Assembly (NCBI RefSeq): GCF_040958095.1
Contig: NC_091172.1
Span: 21,692,009 to 21,756,008, forward strand
DNA from: Procambarus clarkii
Taxonomy: Eukaryota > Arthropoda > Malacostraca > Decapoda > Cambaridae
Length of the DNA: 64,000 bases
Direction: 5' to 3'
A model generated the notes under the pieces. The model saw nothing but the letters and a program-made list of their open reading frames with translations. It did not search any database and was not told the DNA's origin. Both the position numbers and the translations under genes were made by a program. Positions 22,164 through 33,925 of this stretch are shown one piece after another. Each line of letters begins with the position of its first letter. Position 1 is the stretch's first letter.

Positions 22164-22462
22164 CGTGACGAGGAGTGAGAGCTCGTCACGAGAGCAACCA
22201 CTCTTAATGAACGCACTACATATTTTATGCAATCGACCCCAGCGTAAAAATTGCCATGGTTAAGGGGAAATTAATAACACCTTGATATTGATGATTTTAG
22301 GGACTGAACACCGGTTTCGGTAGCTTATGAGGCTAGCCATGATTTTGACGGTTTTAGTTAGGCTAAATCCGCTGCATTTTGTTACGGAGGGGAAATAGTG
22401 AGAAAGGGCTGATGAGAGAGGGATGTTTGAGACGGGCTGAACCGGAGGCGAGGGTAGCAACA

Positions 22463-23068
22463 ATGGCACACCAGGGGGCCAGCCGCTGTGAGCCACACTG
22501 GGTACTAGTGCCACACCCAGAGGCCAGCCGCTGTCAGCCACACTGGGTACTAGTGCCACACCCAGAGGCCAGCCGCTGTGAGCCACACCTGGGTACTAGT
22601 GCCACACCCAGAGGCCAGCCGCTGTGAGCCACACCTGGGTACTAGTGCCACACCCAGAGGCCAGCAGCTGTGAGCCACACTGGGTACTAGTGCCACACCC
22701 AGAGGCCAGCCGCTGTGAGCCACACCTGGGTACTAGTGCCACACCCAGAGGCCAGCCGCTGTGAGCCACACCTGGGTACTAGTGCCACACCCAGAGGCCA
22801 GCAGCTGTCAGCCACACTGGGTACTAGTGCCACACCCAGAGGCCAGCAGCTGTGAGCCACACTGGGTACTAGTGCCACACCCAGAGGCCAGCAGCTGTCA
22901 GCCACACTGGGTACTAGTGCCACACCCAGAGGCCAGCAGCTGTGACCCACACTGGGTACTAGTGCCACACCCAGAGGCCAGCAGCTGTCAGCCACACTGG
23001 GTACTAGTGCCACACCCAGAGGCCAGCCGCTGTCAGCCACACTTGGGTACTAGTGCCACACCCAGAGG
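22463..23068. repeat. 45/46-bp minisatellite, about 13 copies
   Basis: Units run gccagccgctgtgagccaca c(c)tgggtactagtgccacacccagag. cagcCg/cagcAg and gtGag/gtCag variants alternate. Open frames through it on both strands are by-products of repetition. Confidence 0.95.
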
Positions 23069-23533
23069 GGCACAGTGCACACCTAGGTACTTCATATTTT
23101 CTACTGAGGAGGAGGTTGGCAGAGACAATATCACAGTACTATCATCAACAGTCTTTTTAACTTTTCATCTCCAAAAATACAGGACCCTAACACCCCCCCC
23201 CCCCGTCCCTCGCCTGGTCCTGGAGCCTATCTCACAAGTCGTCTCCCAAGGAAGATGTTGGTCGCTACACACACTTGCGGTACAGCCGCTGTGGTTGGAA
23301 ATTACAGTTCTCAAGAGTGCCAGCAAACACACTACAATTAGATTTATATATATATATATATATATGAAGCTCGCTCGAACACGTGTTGTGCAACGGGTGA
23401 AATGGTCTGTTCTTCACTGTTTATTTATAAAGTAGTGTATTACCGCAAGATGCCGTAAGCGACAGGTGGAATATGAGGTTGTCTTGGCCACCGTGGCCTG
23501 GGGTTATTGCAGTGTCATCCGCTTCGTGTAGCT

Positions 23534-23577
23534 AACATCTATATTGTCTTGAGTACACTCAAGACAATATAGATGTT
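23534..23577. repeat. 44-bp near-perfect palindrome
   Basis: 21-bp arms (aacatctatattgtcttgag t and its complement) are separated by 2 bases. The right arm is followed by three copies of an 18-bp tatatagatgttattata unit to about 23625. Confidence 0.85.
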
Positions 23578-23889
23578 ATTATATATAGATGTTATTATAT
23601 ATAGATGTTATTATATAATGTTATTAATATACACTTATTGTATACACTCTTCCATATTGTGTTGTATATAAGTTCACAGTTCTATATGTTAATGAGTAAA
23701 TCACTTAATTAAATCTGGCTGAAAACTTACGTCTCCATAAATAGTTCAATATTTTATGGAGTGAATAATACTACACTATATTTTGTTGGGTAAAACACTT
23801 CATGTAAAGTTATCCAGTTTAAACACTACTCATGTTCAATATTAAAATAAAAACATCCACAAAATACGGCATACTGGAAGAAAACTCAC

Positions 23890-24120
23890 TTGCAATTCAC
23901 AGTATTTTGATGGGAAAAAAATATCACATAATACAGCAATATGGAGGCTGCAGAGCACACGTCCGCCCCGCCGTCTGTCTACTGAACCACTGACGACTTT
24001 CCCGCCGCCGCCTCTACGCTCGTTCCCGCGGCCTTGTCTCTACCGCAATTTCGATCTAGTTCCAGGAACTATCCTCGCTGTGTCTGCCTCGCCCCGCTTC
24101 CGGTGTGGCGACGGTCAACT
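23890..24120 (-). promoter_or_regulatory. Candidate CpG-rich promoter and non-coding first exon
   Basis: A CpG-rich block at about 23960-24120 stands out from AT-rich surroundings. Reading leftward it runs into a tract with no ORF and a good donor, TTGCAA|GTGAGT, at 23890/23889. This has the look of a promoter plus 5' UTR exon. The nearest same-strand coding exon with an upstream acceptor is tetraspanin exon 1 (acceptor 10003 or 9907), giving an intron of about 14 kb. The link to tetraspanin is inference. An array of TATCGAT motifs lies immediately upstream. Confidence 0.4.
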
Positions 24121-24124
24121 CACT

Positions 24125-24440
24125 CGCATCAACATCGATCTTGTATCAACATCGATTCGCATCACTATCGATCTTGCATCAATATCGATCTCGCATCAAC
24201 ATCGATCTTGCATCAATATCAATCTCGCATCAATATCGATCGCACATCAGAATGCATCTCGTATCAATCTCGATCTCGCAGCAATATCGATCTCGCATTA
24301 ACATCTTTATTGATCTCGCATCAACATCTTTATTGATCTTGTATAAATATCTTTATTGATCTCGCATCAACATCTTTATTGATCTTGTATCAATATCGAT
24401 CTCGCATCAGTATCGATATCGTATCAATATCGATCTCGCA
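24125..24440. repeat. About 18-bp array rich in TATCGAT
   Basis: Degenerate units of catcaatatcgatctcg, changing to catctttattgatct in the middle. Many copies hold (T)ATCGAT. It lies directly upstream of the CpG-rich block when read on the minus strand. Confidence 0.85.
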
Positions 24441-24819
24441 ACCAGTCATCCAAAAATTATTACACTTTTTGCAACTATTGGTCGAACGTACTAAAATAGA
24501 TTATTGCACCCAAAAAATTAAAAAAATTATATTTGTTTCATTGTGTAGAGGGCACGAGAAAAAGGAACAACCAACCTAAACTAAATTAGACTCAAGAGGG
24601 CATATATATATTAGTCTTAGCATTGATCTCGGTCAAATAAAATGTAATATACTACCTAGGAATATCACTCGAACGTTTTGGAAAAAACCGGCTAATATAT
24701 ATATACAGTATAATCTTTGGTTGCCAGTGGTATATTGTCAAACTCTTCCTCTTGAATAAGATAATGAAAATTTAGGTTTATAATTGGACGCATGAGCAGC
24801 TAAAAGTGGAGTCGTAGTC

Positions 24820-24983
24820 ACATGATGACCAAACCACACATCACATGATGGAGAAACGACGATGTTTGGGTCGTCGTTTTTGGACCATTATGAAGTCGAT
24901 TGTCTAATTGACAATCGACTTGATAATGGTCCAGTCGAAACCTCGTCGTCTCCTCATCCTCTGGTGTGTGGTTTGGTCATCAT
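24820..24983. repeat. Foldback repeat with hammerhead-like core (copy 2)
   Basis: Same family as 6158: accaaaccacacatca ... tgtgtggtttggtcatca arms. The plus arm keeps TTGATAATGGTCC (24920-24932), but stem II is truncated before tcGAAA. Confidence 0.65.
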
Positions 24984-25029
24984 ATATATATATCACTGAA
25001 AGTTGTACAATAAGTGCCAGTTAAAAACA

Positions 25030-25610
25030 ACGCCGTCCAGTTAAAAAAGCTAACCAAACCCTAGGATTAATCACGTGTACCTTTGACCAAAAAAAGGTAG
25101 TTATTCAACTGCATAAATATTTGGTGCGCCCTCACTTGGATTATTGTATCCAAGCATGGAGGCCTCATCATCAGAAAGACATATCTGCATTAGAGAAAGT
25201 TCAACACCGGACAACAAAAATCATTCCAGAATTAAGTCAACTCCAATAACAGAAACGGTTGAGGGCCAACAACACTGCAGACCAGGCATGACAGGGCGGA
25301 TCTCATATAGAAACGTTTTAAAATACTGAACAAATTGGAGGATGTTAATCCGGAAAATTTCTTCAAAATGTCAGATGTAACACAAACAAGGAACAACGGA
25401 TTCAAGCTCAACAAGCCACAATGTAGGACTGAGAACAGAAGATGCTTTGTCACCCACAGGGTTGCACACATGGAACTACCTACCCGCCGAAGCCGTAAAT
25501 GCCTAAACTCTGAACTTTAAAATCCATCTAGAAAAAATCATCTGGACAAATAGAGGACCGTTGACAAGACGCCGGCTTCCTGCCCTCCTCGAAGCTACTA
25601 AAGTGTTAGT
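25030..25610 (+). mobile_element. LINE RT C-terminal fragment
   Basis: The translation gives ANQTLGLITCTFDQKKVVIQ, then VRPHLDYCIQAWRPHHQKDI, SALEKVQHRTTKIIPELSQL and, after frameshifts, matches to the LNKPRCRTE...RCFVHRV region common in CR1-like ORF2. Clearly inactive. Confidence 0.75.
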
Positions 25611-26124
25611 GACTCAGGTAAATTCTTTAGCCCTGAAGAATTTATCCAATATATATACAGTAAACTCTCAGTGTATATACATCAAGAAATAGGGTAAATT
25701 ATTCTTGGTAAACATTTGAAATCAAACTAATAACGCTGACAAACAAGGTGACTAATTGTGATATGAAAATCACCTGTTAAACATCAACACAAATTTTACA
25801 CACTATTTTCTTTTTATACTTTAATCATAAAAAACGTGTTTATGGCATTCAAGGAAGTACTATTTTAAAAATAAAACTCAGCCCATACTATACAGATTTA
25901 AACAATATTTGGCATATGTATGCAAGATAATACATTATCCTATCACTTTAAAGGGAAAGTATATTTATACATGTAGGCTTATTCAATCTCGTGGTGAAAA
26001 TCTAATTATGAAGAACTCCGAATTATGAAGAATTATAAAGCATATATCGGTACGTAATTATTATTTGATAGGCTGTCACTATCTCTCCACAGATGTAAGT
26101 TGTTTAATATAGAGACTGTACCTG

Positions 26125-26305
26125 AGGTCGGTCTCGAACCTAGTGTTGATGAAACAATATACATTAAGTATTGTAACTAGTTCATCAAGACTGTAACTTG
26201 CTTAGCTAAATGAATTGTGGGGTTCAGTCCCTAAGCCCATTATGTGCCTCTGTAACCCTTTCACTACCGCCCACAGGACGGGTATGGGGTGCATAATAAA
26301 TGAAA
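26125..26305 (-). mobile_element. SINE of the tattatgcacccc family
   Basis: On the minus strand: tttattatgcaccccatacc, cgtcctgtgggcggtagtga, aagggttacagaggcacata, atgggcttagggactgaacc. It pairs with the inverted copy at 26655-26830. Confidence 0.75.
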
Positions 26306-26654
26306 TAAACTGAACAAGGCTGTTAATAATAGGCATCTTTCATCTATATTAATTTGGGCATTTATTATATTAACAAATAAGGAATCAAGGAGAGACGACC
26401 TTAGCTGGTGTCGACCATGACAGGGGCCACTCATGGAGGCATCAGTTCCATTACCACGAGTTGTTGCTCTCATCTTCCTCTCACCTGAAGCTGATATGAG
26501 CCTCGTTGAGGAAGATATACTGGTGATAATAATATCACCCTTAGACTCCCCTCACGCATCAAGATTATATATCTTGGTGATGGTCCGGCTAGTTCATTTA
26601 TTATGTATCCCATAGCCATCTTGGTGATGGTCCGGCGAAAAGGAAAGTTTTAGT

Positions 26655-26970
26655 TAGTTTAGTTCAGTTATTATGCACCCCCATACTCATCTTATGGGCG
26701 GTAGTGGAAAGGGTTACAGAGGCACATAATGGGCTCAGGGACTGAACCCCACAATTCATTTAGCTAAGCAAGTTACAATCTTGATGAGCTAGTTACAAAA
26801 TTCAGTATAAGTCGTCACATCATCAATGGGTTCGAGATTGACCACAAGTACACTTTCTAAATTAACTGACATATGTGGAGAGCTAGTGTCACAATTGATA
26901 TGTTTGTCCTGCACACCGCCCCCCATCCAGTGGGCAGCGGTGGATAGGTTACAATCACTCAGTTACTACC
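26655..26970 (+). mobile_element. SINE of the tattatgcacccc family, two adjacent pieces
   Basis: 26655-26830 is a good copy ending gctaagcaagttacaatctt, gatgagctagttacaaaatt. 26905-26970 is a second, head-like piece (cagtgggcagcggtggatag). Confidence 0.7.
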
Positions 26971-27200
26971 TACAATTAGCAAACTGGGGATATTTGGCTA
27001 AAATTTCTGGTAGCAGATCATTTTGAATGAAATGTTTACACATCGTTGGAATATTGGTTATAGAATTGTCTCTGAATTCACGTATCTTTTCGCACTCCAT
27101 CACATAGTGACGGAGGGTGTGTGCGAAAGGAAATATATATATTCTTTCATTCAACATGATGTACTACCAGAAATATTAACTAAATATCAAAGGTTTGCCT
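26966..27200 (-). mobile_element. LINE C-terminal fragment with short inverted partner
   Basis: On the minus strand: TLRHYVMECEKIREFRDNSI, then FIQNDLLPEILAKYPQFANC and a stop, the knuckle and C-terminus of an I-like ORF2. On the plus strand at 27143-27195 the same end recurs (FIQHDVLPEILTKYQRF), so the two termini face each other. Confidence 0.7.
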
Positions 27201-27330
27201 ACTTTATTTGTTTATTTATCTATATACAAGAGTGTACAATAGCTATGATAGCACATATTTTGGTGACTACAGTAATTGGTACGTTCTCGCAAAGCGACTA
27301 ACATGCAGCGTTTCGAGCAAGTCACAATTA
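27195..27330 (-). mobile_element. SINE tail fragment (atatacaag family)
   Basis: tctatatacaagagtgtaca and gcagcgtttcgagcaagtca match the SINE at 18458 in the same orientation. Confidence 0.6.
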
Positions 27331-28436
27331 ATAATTAATAATTAATTAATCTTTAATTAATCACTAATAATTAATGAATAATTAATCATTCATTCATAAT
27401 TATATAATTTAGAAATAAAACTAGCGACTCAACTGTGCAATGAAAATTTGGAGTATATTTAGAGTTAACATAATTACTGTATATGATTACTGTATATAAT
27501 GCATTTTCCTCCCTGTATATAACATTAGTAATAGTAATAGTTGGTGATATAGAGAAATTATATGGAAATTATGTGGACCAAGCATTACAGTGGATTCAAT
27601 GAGGTTTTAATGTTTAAGATTGACATAAGACGCAGGAAAATTAAGAATACAATAATTATGCTACTTTCTTATTACATTTTTTTTTTGTGTGTATGAATAT
27701 GTAGGCAGGAAGGTTACTCAGTAGACAAAATATTGAAGTTTTGTAAGACAGGCTCAAGTACTGTATATATAACATTTGGGGTTTAAGGCTCATGCTCTGT
27801 AATGACCTGAAACATTGGTTTACTGAGAATTATATCATCTATATGTAATGTAGTATTTCCCTTGTAAATTGATGTATATATGACATTTATACTGTATATT
27901 ATTTAATAAAGAGAGAAAAAAAGCTACAACTGGGAACCAACTTTCTTCTGTCCGACGCTGTGGTACTTTAGCGCCACAGTGTAGGCTGCTCGTGTATCTA
28001 TTTCATGTGTCGATAATATATTTTAGGAAATAACTATATATGAAATTCCTGTCCACCGGTGAATTGTTCAAGTTTTCGAGTTTTGCGATCATATGTTATC
28101 AGGGCCTTAACAGTCTTCACACACACACACGTGTATAAGACAACGGGTCCTCTCAAAGCTTTTTGAAACAGGTTTTGCTTTTAGTTTGGGCTGTACACAT
28201 TCTCTTAGCGCGTCTTGCAATTTACGGATTGTCAGCAATTTTACAGAAAGAAAGAAAGACAGAAAGATCAAGATGCTCTACTGGAGGAGTGTTTTTTCGT
28301 AAATTATAAAGGCTACAGTACTCTAAATTATTTCCATGCTTAATAATAAAACAGGTTTTTAAAAAGATCTTTCTCTATGCCTCTTACACTCTGTAGCATA
28401 CATAAATCTGTGTATCTATGTATTTACGTATGTAGC
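27331..28436. other. Mostly unassigned AT-rich DNA
   Basis: 27330-27410 is a run of attaat words. 27690-27920 resembles the flank of the 14424 TA tract (an old dispersed repeat). Nothing else recognised. Confidence 0.5.
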
Positions 28437-28625
28437 TTAGCCTAGCATTTTAAAAGCACTACAGTCACCTGTGATTGATTGTTCAATAAATCCCTGAACT
28501 ATATGTTTGACAAATCTCTCACCCTGTCCATGGAGGACAGAAGAAAATGTATATATTCTGGTTAGCATTGTAAATGTGTGGCCACGTCTGTGGTAGAAAA
28601 TAATAATAATAAAAACTCTATTGTA
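28437..28625 (+). mobile_element. Dispersed repeat with (AATA)n end
   Basis: ctgtccatggaggacagaag and gcattgtaaatgtgtggcca are followed by gaaaataataataataa, a retroposon-like tail. Family not named. Confidence 0.4.
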
Positions 28626-29042
28626 CACTTATGGTCCTTACTGTAGCCTAATTTATCAACATAGGCTATTTTCAGTAGCTTATATTCTAATATTCAATGA
28701 GAGTTTACTTTTATTTCTGGTTTAATAACAAAATAAAATTTCGCCGAGTACATTTTTGGATTACTTTTGAGAACACAATTACATACTTCTAGTTATGTTT
28801 GAATTGTTCGTGTGTAACTGCCGAAATTGTTATTATTAAACAGCAAATACCTGCACCCGTGTTTCACTACCACATAGTTGTAACGTAATTATATAAGATT
28901 ACGTACAAGTTCGTTTGTGACTGGAGTTTCCCACAAATAATGATAGCCTTTCATTAATGTTATGCAAACATACAAAGGTTGTTTGCTAAATCTAATTTTG
29001 AAAGTTATCTCAAATTCTTGTAGCTCATCATACCCAACCTCT

Positions 29043-29248
29043 TGGGTTGGACGGTAGAGCGACGGCCTCACTTCTTGCAGGTCGGCGTTCAATCCCCGAC
29101 CGTCCAATTGGTTGGGCACCATTCCCTTTCCACCTCCGTCCCATCAATAATCCTTATCCTGATCCCCTTCAAAATGCAACATAGTCGTAATGGCTTGGCG
29201 CTTTCCCTTGATAGTTCCCGTTCAGCATACTGAGTTTTCCTGACTGTA

Positions 29249-29296
<48 letters not shown>
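29043..29296 (+). mobile_element. tRNA-derived SINE with (AAT)n tail
   Basis: The head gttggacggtagagcgacgg (A-box), gcgttcaatccccg (B-box) and ttggttgggcaccattc are followed by a 100-bp body and a long (aat)n tail. Related copies are at 31525-31720 (+), 40498-40705 (+) and 42385-42556 (-). Confidence 0.8.
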
Positions 29297-29298
<2 letters not shown>

Positions 29299-29606
29299 TA
29301 CTTTTTTAATAGCCAATACATTGTAGAAGTTAAAAGTGTTAAATAATTGTATATTATATAAAGTCATTACTTACAGTGTTTCGGGGCACTAATGAATTTT
29401 ACACTTGAATGGTTCATGACAAATAATGTAATGCATAGTTCATGATTATATAAAGAAATCTGAAATATTATGACCTACACAAACATTGGCAGAATTTTAA
29501 TTTGAAAATTAGGATCTTTTTGTCAAATTAGGATCTTTAATATGAATCTGTTAATTGCTTGGAACATCTTCACAACAAAATAAATCTCATACTCCTAAAC
29601 AACGAC

Positions 29607-29638
<32 letters not shown>

Positions 29639-29714
29639 TAACTGTACATACATACATCTAGATAAATCTTCTCTTATACGGATATAGAATTCTTATATCT
29701 ATATGTATTGACAG

Positions 29715-29810
29715 GATAGTAATGTCAGTGTGTCGTCGGACGTCGGTGTGAGACTACGTGCGCCGGGCTGCCGTCTCCAGGCATAGCAAAAGTATCCACC
29801 AATAACACGT
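29715..29810 (+). promoter_or_regulatory. Possible 5' UTR exon end with splice donor
   Basis: CpG-rich sequence (gacgtcggtg, ctacgtgcgccgggctgccg) is followed by a CCAAT-containing stretch and the donor AACAC|GTAAGTG. No coding frame is evident. It could be a non-coding first exon of a plus-strand gene, but no matching acceptor and coding exon was found to the right. Confidence 0.2.
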
Positions 29811-29823
29811 AAGTGTATTATTA

Positions 29824-29919
29824 TCATGACTTCTGATAATGCCGACAACAGCGGCAGTTGACGTAGAGCTCGCGAGGGCGTCTGAAGATGTTAGTAAGGT
29901 TTGTGTTGCTGGCAGCCAT
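29824..29919 (-). CDS. Small ORF beside CpG-rich segment (31 aa)
   Basis: The ATG sits in aacATGGCTGCC, a context like a YY1/Kozak start. The product is MAASNTNLTNIFRRPRELYV, then NCRCCRHYQKS. Only the start context and the arginine/cysteine content argue for it. On the opposite strand, a CpG-rich stretch ends in a donor (AACAC|GTAAGTG at 29808/29809). The area may be a promoter for transcripts in either direction. Confidence 0.2.
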   Translation of the reverse strand: MAASNTNLTNIFRRPRELYVNCRCCRHYQKS

Positions 29920-29970
29920 GTTGCCTTTGGCTGAACTTGTGTGTGTGTGGACCCTTGGTGTGTTTACCTT

Positions 29971-31484
29971 GTAGTAGAGCAGTGGCTGACGTATAGTAGA
30001 GCAGTGGCTGACGTGTAGTAGAGGAGTGGCTGACGTGTAGTAGAGCAGTGGCTGACGTGTAGTAGAGCAGCGGCTGACGTGTAGTAGAGCAGTGGCTGAC
30101 GTGTAGTAGAGCAGTGGCTGACGTGTAGTAGAGGAGTGGCTGACGTGTAGTAGAGCAGCGGCTGACGTGTAGTAGAGTGGCTGACGTGTAGTAGAGCAGC
30201 GGCTGACGTGTAGTAGAGCAGCGGCTGACGTGTAGTAGAGCAGCGGCTGACGTGTAGTAGAGCAGCGGCTGACGTGTAGTAGAGCAGCGGCTGACGTGTA
30301 GTAGAGCAGCGGCTGACGTGTAGTAGAGCAGCGGCTGACGTGTAGTAGAGGAGTGGCTGACGTGTAGTAGAGCAGCGGCTGACGTGTAGTAGAGCAGCGG
30401 CTGACGTGTAGTAGAGCAGCGGCTGACGTGTAGTAGAGGAGTGGCTGACGTGTAGTAGAGCAGCGGCTGACGTGTAGTAGAGCAGCGGCTGACGTGTAGT
30501 AGAGCAGCGGCTGACGTGTAGTAGAGCAGCGGCTGACGTGTAGTAGAGCAGCGGCTGATGTGTAGTAGAGGAGTGGCTGACGTGTAGTAGAGCAGCGGCT
30601 GACGTGTAGTAGAGCAGCGGCTGACGTGTAGTAGAGGAGTGGCTGACGTGTAGTAGAGCAGCGGCTGACGTGTAGTAGAGCAGCGGCTGACGTGTAGTAG
30701 AGCAGCGGCTGACGTGTAGTAGAGCAGCGGCTGACGTGTAGTAGAGCAGCGGCTGACGTGTAGTAGAGGAGTGGCTGACGTGTAGTAGAGCAGCGGCTGA
30801 CGTGTAGTAGAGCAGCGGCTGACGTGTAGTAGAGCAGCGGCTGACGTGTAGTAGAGGAGTGGCTGACGTGTAGTAGAGCAGCGGCTGACGTGTAGTAGAG
30901 CAGCGGCTGACGTGTAGTAGAGCAGCGGCTGACGTGTAGTAGAGCAGCGGCTGACGTGTAGTAGAGCAGCGGCTGATGTGTAGTAGAGGAGTGGCTGACG
31001 TGTAGTAGAGCAGCGGCTGACGTGTAGTAGAGCAGCGGCTGACGTGTAGTAGAGGAGTGGCTGACGTGTAGTAGAGCAGCGGCTGACGTGTAGTAGAGCA
31101 GCGGCTGACGTGTAGTAGAGCAGCGGCTGACGTGTAGTAGAGCAGCGGCTGACGTGTAGTAGAGGAGTGGCTGACGTGTAGTAGAGCAGCGGCTGACGTG
31201 TAGTAGAGCAGCGGCTGACGTGTAGTAGAGCAGCGGCTGACGTGTAGTAGAGGAGTGGCTGACGTGTAGTAGAGCAGCGGCTGACGTGTAGTAGAGCAGT
31301 GGCTGACGTGTAGTAGAGCAGCGGCTGACGTGTAGTAGAGCAGTGGCTGACGTGTAGTAGAGCAGTGGCTGACGTGTAGTAGAGCAGCGGCTGACGTGTA
31401 GTAGAGCAGCGGCTGACGTGCAGTAGAGCAGTGGCTGACGTCGAGGAGAGGAGCGGCTGACGTAGAGGAGAGGAGCGGCTGACA
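29971..31484. repeat. 22-bp minisatellite, about 67 copies
   Basis: The unit is tgtagtagagcagcggctgac g (22 bp). Variants are gcagtgg, ggagtgg and one 19-bp unit near 30172. It lacks stops on the minus strand, so a 593-codon ORF crosses it (29824-31605). That ORF starts inside a SINE and is not a gene. Confidence 0.95.
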
Positions 31485-31524
31485 TTAACAAGGCTTTACA
31501 ATTACTCAAGATAAAGCTAACTGC

Positions 31525-31720
31525 AACCTGGTGGTACAGCGCGGCCTTTCTTCTTGGAGGTCGGCGTTCAATCCCCGATCGTCCTAGTGGTTGGGCACCA
31601 TTCATTTATCCGATCTCAAATCCTAGCCCTCATGTCCCCTTCAGGTGCCATATATTTGTAATAGCTTAGTGCTTTATCCTCATAATCACCTTACCTGCCT
31701 CATAGTAATAATGGGTAATT
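31525..31720 (+). mobile_element. SINE copy, same family as 29043
   Basis: Shares gtcggcgttcaatccccg, ggttgggcaccatt and ttgtaatagcttagtgcttt with the 29043 copy. It abuts the 22-bp minisatellite and supplies the first residues of the long spurious minus-strand ORF there. Confidence 0.75.
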
Positions 31721-32214
31721 CCCATAGTAATTCCCCCATACCTCAAAAGTACAAGAAATGATTATTTTCACAGTTCGTTTGTATTTATTATATTTCACTT
31801 ATTGGAATTACAGTAGTGATATATTAGGGTTGATCACTATGAAACAGGACTCAGGCTATACCTGTCGGTAATAGTATTATTTTGTAAATGGTTCATTACC
31901 TATTGAATTTTGGGGATTTTCTTTACAGTTTATTATTTTATTAATTTATTCGTTTCTTTTATTTGGTGGGAATATGCCAAATTTTAGCCAATTCATATAA
32001 AATTTCAGTTTTGAAAATGAAAGTTAGCCAATCCTTATGAAACTTTGGCTTTGTGCGAGTCATTTTGTAGGTGATTTCTTAGCTGTTGGAATTGATTGCA
32101 GTTGAGTTAAGTAGTGGTTGATGAAATTTTCGTTTAGTCGCCCACAGCATTTGTACGTTCTTTGGGTTATATCATTATCAAGGGTGTGGATTGGTGGGAA
32201 TATAAGATTAATTC

Positions 32215-32715
32215 ATGTTGTCGGAGATAGGAAGCTTGTATTTATTCTTATTGAGGTACCCCGGGGTCAACTTCTGACCTCCTTCAGGATTCACACTCAC
32301 ATTCAAATACTTTATTCATAAATGTTTGTATATTTATGGTTGGGTTTGTTTACACAAATTAAAGTAAATTATTTACCTAAGAGAAAGTCGTAATAATAGC
32401 ATATTATGTAATAACTATAATTATATACTGTATATTAAAGCTTTATATTTAGAAGCTACATTTATCACTTATTTGAAAAAAAGCATTACAATTGTCAAAT
32501 TCAGAAGCAGAAACTATGTAACAACTTATATAAATCATTACAGTAATGGCTGAACTAAACAGGTATACATCAGTCTCAACGAAACTTACATTTTTGGCCA
32601 AGTGAACAGCGGTATCAGGTGAAAGAACACGTCCCACTGTTTCTATCCTCCCCAGGAATTGAACCCGGGTCCCTCTATTGTGAGTCTCGGACTTAGGCTA
32701 TTGTGCTACTGTATA
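32215..32715 (-). mobile_element. Two pieces of the gggaattgaacc SINE family
   Basis: 32215-32290 has gtcggagataggaagcttgt, the tail end. 32600-32715 has aggaattgaacccgggtccc and tattgtgagtctcggactta, the head. About 300 bases of AT-rich DNA separate them, so they may be one interrupted copy. Confidence 0.5.
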
Positions 32716-32719
32716 GAGT

Positions 32720-33119
32720 AATGTGGTCTATTATTCTAGTGATGCCTTTATATGGCCAGTGTTTCGCTCCCATTTTCCAATCGTCAGCTGTCCTGTATTT
32801 GAATCTTAGATATATCTTCCTATTGAAAAGCTGACTTCACCAATTCTTCATATTACATGAACTCAAATAGAAAATTAGTGTAAAAATCACTTTAGGCCTC
32901 AAAGCCATTCATTAAGTAGATAGAAAGCTGTGGAAAGTCCCCGAGATGCTCGTTTAAATCAACATACATAGTTTCGTATTAGATGCTATAAACATTTATG
33001 AGTGGGACGTTACGTTGTAAATAAATGTTTACCGTTGGATTACTATTGGCACAAGATGTGTATTGCTTAACTTTCATAATCGGTTTCGATCTCTATGACT
33101 GAAACGGCAGCGCTTACAG
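32720..33119. other. Unassigned
   Basis: No coding frame, splice pair or repeat recognised. Confidence 0.5.
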
Positions 33120-33480
33120 GCCATAACTATTAGAGATACATTTAGGTTGCTTTTAGTAGAACTGCGAGACTCACAACGGGTATGCCACAAGGAAACTGGA
33201 TTACTCCTGTTCTAATTTACTTGCACTGACTGCTTATTAAAGCCAGAAGTATGTTTTACGATTGTGTGTTGACATGTACAGCAGTGATTGCCGTAACACC
33301 AAAGTACTTAAGTAATAAAGTCGAGAAATTTGCGATTGCTGCCACAGTACAAACAAGGTATATTTTGGATGAGTATAGATTGTCGGAGCCCCGTACATTT
33401 AAGAAAACTGGCAACAGGGCTTTCTCCTATTGCGCTTCTAGACTATCACAGGCTGCAGGCGGATATCAAACGTGCTAAAA
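33120..33480 (+). mobile_element. Possible RT remnant
   Basis: A TGMPQGNWITPVLIYL stretch resembles the GVPQGSVLSPILF RT motif. The downstream open frame 33251-33478 is not recognised. Weak. Confidence 0.3.
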
Positions 33481-33814
33481 TTTTGACCTCTATCAAGATT
33501 AAATAGAAGACCTAGTTCGGAATCTTGTACAATACTTGGGACATGACGATTACGGGTGAGTTTCATGTATGAAATGGATAGACCGCCTGTGCAGACGTTA
33601 TGAATGGATACTCATTTACACATTGTGTGACTTCAAAGATATTGTGGGCCCTCCGAGTTAATATCGTCTTGAAGGTCAAAAACTGCTACAATTAAACAAA
33701 TAAAATCCCTAGACTGTATACAGGTATCTAAAAATAAGTTTGTTAATTATGCCGACTTTGAGTGTTTCTGCAACAATCAGACAATATTCCCCGGTTCACG
33801 CCCTTGAACCTCAA

Positions 33815-33925
33815 AATGAGGTGTGTCAGTTTTCACAGACTGCGGAGATTGCACTCTGAAATACTGGGCGACCCTATAAACCCGGCCGAGGAGAGTGTGG
33901 CGGGCAGGTATAAATTAGATTAGTC
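33815..33925. repeat. Dispersed 100-bp repeat, copy 1
   Basis: tcacagactgcggagattgc, actctgaaatactgggcgac and cctataaacccggccgagga recur almost unchanged at 36735-36840. Confidence 0.7.

Noticed and set aside
20258..23068. CRISPR-like arrays
   Set aside because: Repeats are contiguous with no unique spacers, and the host is a eukaryote.
22260..23435. ORFs with PHPEASSCQPHWVLV-type repeats as a repetitive protein
   Set aside because: A 45-bp minisatellite gives the same pattern on both strands; 46-bp units break the frame.
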